A stretch of DNA of 12,631 nt from Candidatus Rokuibacteriota bacterium (lineage in GTDB: Bacteria > Methylomirabilota > Methylomirabilia > Rokubacteriales > CSP1-6), in contig QHRS01000145.1 in assembly GCA_003221435.1 (NCBI GenBank), forward strand, positions 1 to 12,631, in the 5' to 3' direction. How positions within the stretch are numbered: the first letter of the stretch is position 1; every line of letters begins with the position of its first letter. Position numbers and translations under genes: made by a program. Below the pieces are notes generated by a model. The model was given only the letters and a program-made list of their open reading frames with translations. It was not told where the DNA came from and searched no databases. Shown piece after piece: positions 8,723 to 12,631 of the stretch.

Positions 8723-10312
8723 ATGACTCGCATCCGTCGAGCCCTGCTGAGCGTGCATGACAAGACCGGTGTGGTCGACCTGGCCCGCGGGCTCGCCGCG
8801 CTCGGCATCGAGATCCTCTCGACAGGCGGCACCGCGAGGCTCCTTCGGGAGGCGGGCGTGGCCGCGCGGGACGTCTCGGACGTCACCGGCTTCCCCGAGA
8901 TGCTCGACGGCCGCGTCAAGACGCTGCACCCGAAGATCCACGGCGGCATCCTTGCCCGGCGGGACCTGCCCGAGCACATGGCCGCGCTCGAGCGGCACGG
9001 CATCGCCCCGATCGACCTCGTCGTGATCGGACTCTATCCGTTCGAGCGCACAATCGCCGGGCCTAACGTCTCCGTCGACGACGCGGTCGAGCAGATCGAC
9101 GTGGGCGGGCCGGCGCTGATCCGGGCCGCCGCCAAGAACGCGGCGAGCGTGGCCGTCGTCACCGATCCCGGGCAGTACGGGGCCGTGCTCGCCGAGCTAC
9201 GCTCGGGCGACGGCGCCCTGTCGGCGGAGACCCGTCGCCGACTCGCCTGGGAGGCCTTTCGCCGGACCGCTCAGTACGACGCCGCCATCGCGGCCTACCT
9301 CAGGAGCCCCGGCGCCACGCCGACGCGTCCGGCCGCCGAGCCCGACGCGCTGCCGCTGCGCCTCGTGCTCGAGGCCGAGCGCGTGCAGGCGCTGCGGTAT
9401 GGCGAGAACCCCCACCAGTCGGCGGCCTTCTACCGGCCGAGCGGCAGCGAGCGGTTCGGGCTCGGCGCGCTCAAACAGCTCCACGGCCCGGAGCTGTCGT
9501 TCAACAACCTGCTCGACTTCTCCGCCGCCCTCGAGCTCCTGCTGGAGTTCGAGGAGCCGGCGGCCGTCGTGATCAAGCACACGAACCCGTGCGGGGCGGC
9601 GCTCGGCGCGACCGCCGGGGAGGCGATGCGCAAGGCGAAGGCCTCCGATCCGGTCTCGATCTACGGCGGCATCGTCGGCGTCAACCGAACGCTCGACATG
9701 GAAGTGGTCAAGGAGCTGTCGGGGATCTTCGTCGAGATTCTGTTCGCGCCGACCTACGACCCCGCGGCGCTCGAGGAGATCCGCCGGACGAAGCAGAAGG
9801 CGCGCGTGTTCGAGCTGCTGTGCGACCGGTCAGCGCTGCCGCCGCGGCTCATCGAGTACCGGACCGTCCTCGGTGGGCTACTCGCGCAGTCGGCGGATCT
9901 GGAAGACCTGGATGCGCGCGCGCTGACCGTGGTCTCGCGCCGCGCGCCGACCGAGGCGGAACAGGCGGCGCTGCGTTTTGCCTGGCGCGTCGCGAAGCAC
10001 GCCAAATCGAACGCGATCGTGCTCGCGACGCGTGACCAGGTGATCGGCGTCGGCGCGGGGCAGATGAACCGGGTCGATGCCGCGCGCGTCGCCGTCATGC
10101 GGGCCAGGGAGCTGGGGCTCGAAACGGCCGGCACCGTCTGCGCCTCCGACGCCTTCTTCCCCTTCCGCGATGGGCTCGACGTCGTCGCCCGGGCCGGCGC
10201 GACCGCGGTGATTCATCCCGGCGGGTCACTGCGCGACGCCGAGGTCATCGCCGCGGCGGACCTGCACGGCATGGCGATGGTCACGACAGGTATCCGGCAC
10301 TTCAGGCATTAG
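8723..10312 (+). CDS. purH: bifunctional AICAR transformylase / IMP cyclohydrolase
   Basis: PurH performs the last two steps to IMP: formylation of AICAR, then ring closure. The 529-residue product has the same length as E. coli PurH and no visible defect. The N-terminal IMP cyclohydrolase (MGS-like) domain spans about 1-200, with ALLSVHDKTG, LSTGGTARLL and RVKTLHPKIHGG (Lys66). The C-terminal transformylase domain spans about 210-529, with RYGENPHQ, LSFNNLLDFSAA, IKHTNPCGAA (Lys285-His286), KSNAIVLA, GAGQMNRVDA, SDAFFPFRD and a TTGIRHFRH end. The ATG at 8723 is 6 nt after the purN stop. There is no strong Shine-Dalgarno sequence, so coupling with purN is likely. Confidence 0.97.
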   Translation: MTRIRRALLSVHDKTGVVDLARGLAALGIEILSTGGTARLLREAGVAARDVSDVTGFPEMLDGRVKTLHPKIHGGILARRDLPEHMAALERHGIAPIDLVVIGLYPFERTIAGPNVSVDDAVEQIDVGGPALIRAAAKNAASVAVVTDPGQYGAVLAELRSGDGALSAETRRRLAWEAFRRTAQYDAAIAAYLRSPGATPTRPAAEPDALPLRLVLEAERVQALRYGENPHQSAAFYRPSGSERFGLGALKQLHGPELSFNNLLDFSAALELLLEFEEPAAVVIKHTNPCGAALGATAGEAMRKAKASDPVSIYGGIVGVNRTLDMEVVKELSGIFVEILFAPTYDPAALEEIRRTKQKARVFELLCDRSALPPRLIEYRTVLGGLLAQSADLEDLDARALTVVSRRAPTEAEQAALRFAWRVAKHAKSNAIVLATRDQVIGVGAGQMNRVDAARVAVMRARELGLETAGTVCASDAFFPFRDGLDVVARAGATAVIHPGGSLRDAEVIAAADLHGMAMVTTGIRHFRH

Positions 10313-10427
10313 TCGGGGCCGAGAGATGCATCGCGAGCAGGATGCGGAAAACCAGGCCGCTCAAAAAGGTCCAGATGGCCGAGCCAACGACGCAGATCGG
10401 CCTTGGGGAGCGGCCTGCTAGAGGGTG

Positions 10428-11309
10428 ATGGCGCGGGCTGAACGCATCTTCGGGGTCCGCGAGGTGACGCGGCTGCTGGGCCTGACGGCGAAGCGGGCGG
10501 CCCAGCTTCGGCGGCTCGGCGTCCTGAGCGCGGGCGGTGGCCACACTTTCCGCGATCTCGTCGCGATCCGCGTGGCCGGAGCGCTGCTCGATTCCGGCGC
10601 GACGGTCCGGCAGATCCGCCAGGCGCTCGAGGCGCTCAGGCGGCAGGAGCCCGGCAGCGATTCCCCCCTGGCGGAGACCCGCCTCGTGGTCGAAGGCCAG
10701 CGGGTGCTCGCGCAGACCGATCGCGTGAGGTTCGATCCGCGAACCGGGCAGACCGTTCTCGCGCTGGACGTCGGCGGGCTCGAGAAGGAAGCTGCCGCCA
10801 CCCTGACGATGGGCCTCGTGCGCCCGCTCGCGCCGCCGGCCGCGCAGGCGGAGATGTGGTTCGAGCGCGCGTCGCAATGGGACGGGGACCCCGCGCACTG
10901 GGAGGACGCGATCGAAGCCTACCAGAGCGTGGTGGCCGTCGACCCGAACTACGCCGCCGCCTGGAACAACGTCGGGCTTCTGCATCACCGCATGGGGCAC
11001 TACACGGAAGCCCAGGAGGCCTACGAAGCCGCCCTCCGCGCGGATCCGAAGTGCGCCGAGGCCGCGTACAACCTCGGCTCGCTGTTCGAGGATCTCGGCG
11101 AGCTGCCCGGGGCGATCCGGCATTACCGGATGGCCCTCGAGCTCTCGCCGGACTACGCCGACGCCCACTTCAACCTCGCCGGCGTGCTCGGCAAGTCGGG
11201 CCGCAACCGCGAGGCTGGCGACCACTGGCGCCGCTATCTCCAGCTCGACGCCGGCAGCCCGTGGGCCCGCATCGCGCGCTCCCATCTCGAGCTGGTGGAC
11301 GACGAGTAG
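10428..11309 (+). CDS. MerR-like DNA-binding domain fused to TPR repeats
   Basis: This is an uncharacterised protein of 293 residues from ATG 10428; a GTG at 10425 would add one. Residues about 5-70 form a MerR-type winged helix (IFGVREVTRLLGLTAKRAAQLRRLGVL, then HTFRDLVAIRVAGALL and VRQIRQALEALRRQ). Residues about 80-115 are a small strand-rich linker (LVVEGQRVL...FDPRTGQTVLALDV). From 143 there are TPR motifs: a partial one (143-175) and three canonical 34-residue repeats (176-209, 210-243, 244-277), each with the NN/YNLG...A..Y..AL..DP pattern. No signal peptide or membrane segment is visible, so it should be cytoplasmic. It lies 115 bp after purH, a gap in which I see no gene, and before purD. 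A role in regulating the neighbouring purine genes is only a guess from location and domain type. GAGG at 10421-10424 may be its ribosome-binding site. The terminal inverted repeat of the downstream element begins on the last base of its TAG stop. Confidence 0.85.
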   Translation: MARAERIFGVREVTRLLGLTAKRAAQLRRLGVLSAGGGHTFRDLVAIRVAGALLDSGATVRQIRQALEALRRQEPGSDSPLAETRLVVEGQRVLAQTDRVRFDPRTGQTVLALDVGGLEKEAAATLTMGLVRPLAPPAAQAEMWFERASQWDGDPAHWEDAIEAYQSVVAVDPNYAAAWNNVGLLHHRMGHYTEAQEAYEAALRADPKCAEAAYNLGSLFEDLGELPGAIRHYRMALELSPDYADAHFNLAGVLGKSGRNREAGDHWRRYLQLDAGSPWARIARSHLELVDDE

Positions 11310-11530
11310 TGCCGTTCCAATTTACTTCGCCATACTTCGTTGCCCATCGAAGGGGGCCTCGGCGGCCCCCTCCGAGCCTCCCCAAGGGAACCGATGGCGC
11401 CGGCAAAGCCGGCGCTCGAACTCGGGTTCTCCGACAGGTTCTCGGTCGTCGCCGATGCTCACGTACAACCGCGTACGCTCCGCTCGGCTCCTCCCTCGGG
11501 CCTCGTCTGGCTCGTAACTTGGAACGGCAC
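11309..11530. mobile_element. 222-bp MITE-like element with 17-bp terminal inverted repeats
   Basis: The ends GTGCCGTTCCAATTTAC (11309-11325) and GTAACTTGGAACGGCAC (11514-11530) are inverted repeats matching at 16 of 17 positions, the outer 12 perfectly. They bracket 188 bp with no convincing gene, although a frame stays open through it (11340-11576). Inside are the hairpin AGGGGGCC-TCGGC-GGCCCCCT (11351-11371), a 27-nt block (11393-11419) shared with 2410-2436, and a small CGTAC/GTACG stem (11462-11477). No transposase is encoded and I see no clear target-site duplication, so a non-autonomous element or a REP/BIME-like extragenic repeat is the likely nature. It fills most of the gap between the MerR/TPR gene and purD. 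Confidence 0.65.
11351..11419 (+). repeat. GC-rich interspersed repeat module inside the MITE-like element
   Basis: This is one copy of the module found as an inverted pair at 2341-2500. It starts with an 8-bp stem (11351-11358 with 11364-11371) and continues through TCCGAGCCTCCCC. It ends with the 27-nt block at 11393-11419, which differs from 2410-2436 only at 11405 (A against G). The block itself folds on GCGCCGGC/GCCGGCGC with a 3-nt loop. Confidence 0.75.
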
Positions 11531-11580
11531 GAGCGGCCCAACTCGTATCAGCCGGAACTCGTTGGAGCGCGAGTAGCCCG

Positions 11581-12631
11581 ATGAAAGTCTTGCTGATCGG
11601 CGGCGGCGGGCGCGAGCATTCGCTCGCGTGGAAGCTCGCCCAGAGCCCGAAGCTGTCCGTCCTCTATGCGGCTCCGGGGAATCCCGGCATCGCCCGTCAC
11701 GCCAAGTGCCTGCCGGTCAACGCCGACGCGATCGACGAGCTCGCCGCATTCGCCGAGGGCGAGCGGATCGATCTCACGGTGGTCGGGCCGGAGGCGCCGC
11801 TCGTGGCCGGGATCGTAGACCGCTTCGAGTCGAAGGGGCTCTGCATCTTCGGCCCGTCGAAGGCCGCGGCGGCGATCGAAGGCTCGAAGGCGTTCGCGAA
11901 AGAATTGATGGCGAGGCACGGCATCCCGACCGCGCGGTTCGGCGCGTTCACCGACGGGGACGCGGCCCGCGAATACTGCCGGGTCCTCGGCGCACCGCTG
12001 GTCGTCAAGGCCGACGGCCTCGCGGCCGGCAAGGGCGCGATGGTCTGCCCGACGCTCGCCGAGGCTGACGACGCGATCAGCCTGCGCATCGAGCGCCGGG
12101 GGTTCGGCGCCGCCGGCGCGACGGTCGTCGTCGAGGAGTTCGTGCAGGGCGAGGAGGCGTCGTTCTTCGCGCTGTCGAACGGCCGGGATGTGCTCCCGTT
12201 CGGCATCGCGCAGGACCACAAGCGCGTCTTTGACGGCGATCAGGGTCCCAACACCGGAGGCATGGGCGCGTACTCGCCCGCGCCGATCGTCGACGAGCGC
12301 GTCACCGCACGGGTGATGGAGCGGATCGTGAGGCCGACGATCCGCGCGCTCGCGGCCGAAGGTCGTCCCTACCGGGGGCTTCTCTACGCCGGCCTCATGA
12401 TCACGACGGAGGGGCCGAAGGTCCTGGAGTTCAATTCCCGGTTTGGCGATCCAGAATGCCAGGCTGTGCTGATGCGCCTTGCAGACGACCTGCTGCCGCT
12501 CCTGCACGCCTGCGCGACCGGCGGCGAGCTGCCTCCGGGGGTTCGCTGGCGCGCCGGCGCCGCGGTCTGCGTTGTCCTGGCATCGAGTGGCTATCCCGGC
12601 GAGTACCGAGCCGGGTTCCCGATCGCGGGCA
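11581..12631 (+). CDS. purD: phosphoribosylamine--glycine ligase (GAR synthetase), 3' end cut by window edge
   Basis: PurD ligates glycine to phosphoribosylamine using ATP, the second purine step. The frame is open from ATG 11581 to the end of the window, giving 350 of an expected ~420-430 residues. Visible blocks are the N-terminal KVLLIGGGGREHSLAWKL and APGNPG, GPEAPLVAGIVD, the ATP-grasp region with PLVVKADGLAAGKGAMVC, VVEEFVQGEEASFFAL, and AQDHKRVFDGDQGPNTGGMGAYSPAP. The metal-binding block is LEFNSRFGDPECQ, where LEFN(V/C)RFGDPETQ is usual, so the Ser and Cys are mild variants. Only a weak GGAG at 11564-11567, 13 nt away, precedes the ATG. Translation signals, and possibly the promoter, may therefore lie in or next to the 222-bp repeat element just upstream. 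The enzyme supplies PurN's substrate. Confidence 0.96.
   Translation, partial: MKVLLIGGGGREHSLAWKLAQSPKLSVLYAAPGNPGIARHAKCLPVNADAIDELAAFAEGERIDLTVVGPEAPLVAGIVDRFESKGLCIFGPSKAAAAIEGSKAFAKELMARHGIPTARFGAFTDGDAAREYCRVLGAPLVVKADGLAAGKGAMVCPTLAEADDAISLRIERRGFGAAGATVVVEEFVQGEEASFFALSNGRDVLPFGIAQDHKRVFDGDQGPNTGGMGAYSPAPIVDERVTARVMERIVRPTIRALAAEGRPYRGLLYAGLMITTEGPKVLEFNSRFGDPECQAVLMRLADDLLPLLHACATGGELPPGVRWRAGAAVCVVLASSGYPGEYRAGFPIAG

Noticed and set aside
10313..10427. A possible small membrane protein on the minus strand (reads GSAIWTFLSGLVFRILLAM)
   Set aside because: The hydrophobic stretch is only the tail of a long shadow frame opposite the MerR/TPR gene, with no convincing start or ribosome-binding site of its own. 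No gene or strong terminator is seen in this 115-bp gap.
11340..11576. A 78-codon frame through the 222-bp element
   Set aside because: The translation follows the repeat and hairpins, has no recognisable domain and starts at a TTG inside the element.
11301..11576. CGAGTAG at 11303-11309 and 11570-11576 as a target-site duplication of the element
   Set aside because: The two copies do not directly abut the 17-bp ends (the right copy is 39 nt away), so they do not fit a clean duplication; seven bases may match by chance.

Overview
The window is a very GC-rich bacterial segment. It joins the end of a lipid A / outer-membrane block to a long co-directional purine-biosynthesis cluster, and every recognised gene is on the + strand. 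OmpH/Skp, LpxD and LpxA indicate a diderm, LPS-making organism. The overall style (uncultured-type high-GC genome, small PurL with separate PurS and PurQ, GC-rich interspersed hairpin repeats, a MerR-TPR protein) reminds me of Rokubacteria/Methylomirabilota or a deltaproteobacterial relative. That placement is inference from general familiarity, not something the sequence proves.

Layout: 1-412 is the 3' end of an ompH/skp-like chaperone gene. lpxD (418-1488) and lpxA (TTG start 1485, to 2333) follow, with no fabZ between them. A ~205 bp repeat-filled gap (2334-2538) leads to purC (2539-3252), purS (3249-3494), purQ (body 3532-4197, authentic start at 3491 disconnected), purL (~4228-6453), purF (6500-7865, broken), a 57-codon remnant of purM (7872-8045), purN (8042-8716), purH (8723-10312), a MerR-like/TPR gene (10428-11309), a 222-bp inverted-repeat-bounded element (11309-11530) and purD (11581 to beyond the right edge).

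Together the pur genes would encode PRPP amidotransferase (PurF), GAR synthetase (PurD), GAR transformylase (PurN), FGAM synthetase (PurS/Q/L), AIR synthetase (PurM), SAICAR synthetase (PurC) and the bifunctional last enzyme (PurH). PurE/PurK and PurB are not in the window.

The main surprise is a run of lesions in the middle of this otherwise conserved operon. purQ keeps its original ATG and six codons, then hits a stop and ~59 nt of unrelated sequence replaces the PGSNCD region. purL has no ATG/GTG/TTG ahead of its conserved N-terminus. purF has lost about 35 nt encoding the PDSG motif, with a frameshift. purM is cut after 47 residues, exactly where a GC-rich hairpin repeat begins. A related repeat family fills the lpxA-purC gap (as an inverted pair) and the MerR/TPR-purD gap (inside the element with 17-bp terminal inverted repeats). 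Either the operon is decaying and being rearranged at repeats, or these are assembly errors or collapses at hairpin repeats. Read-level data would separate the two. I did not find a convincing new multi-gene system; the repeat element and the lesion pattern are the parts worth following up.
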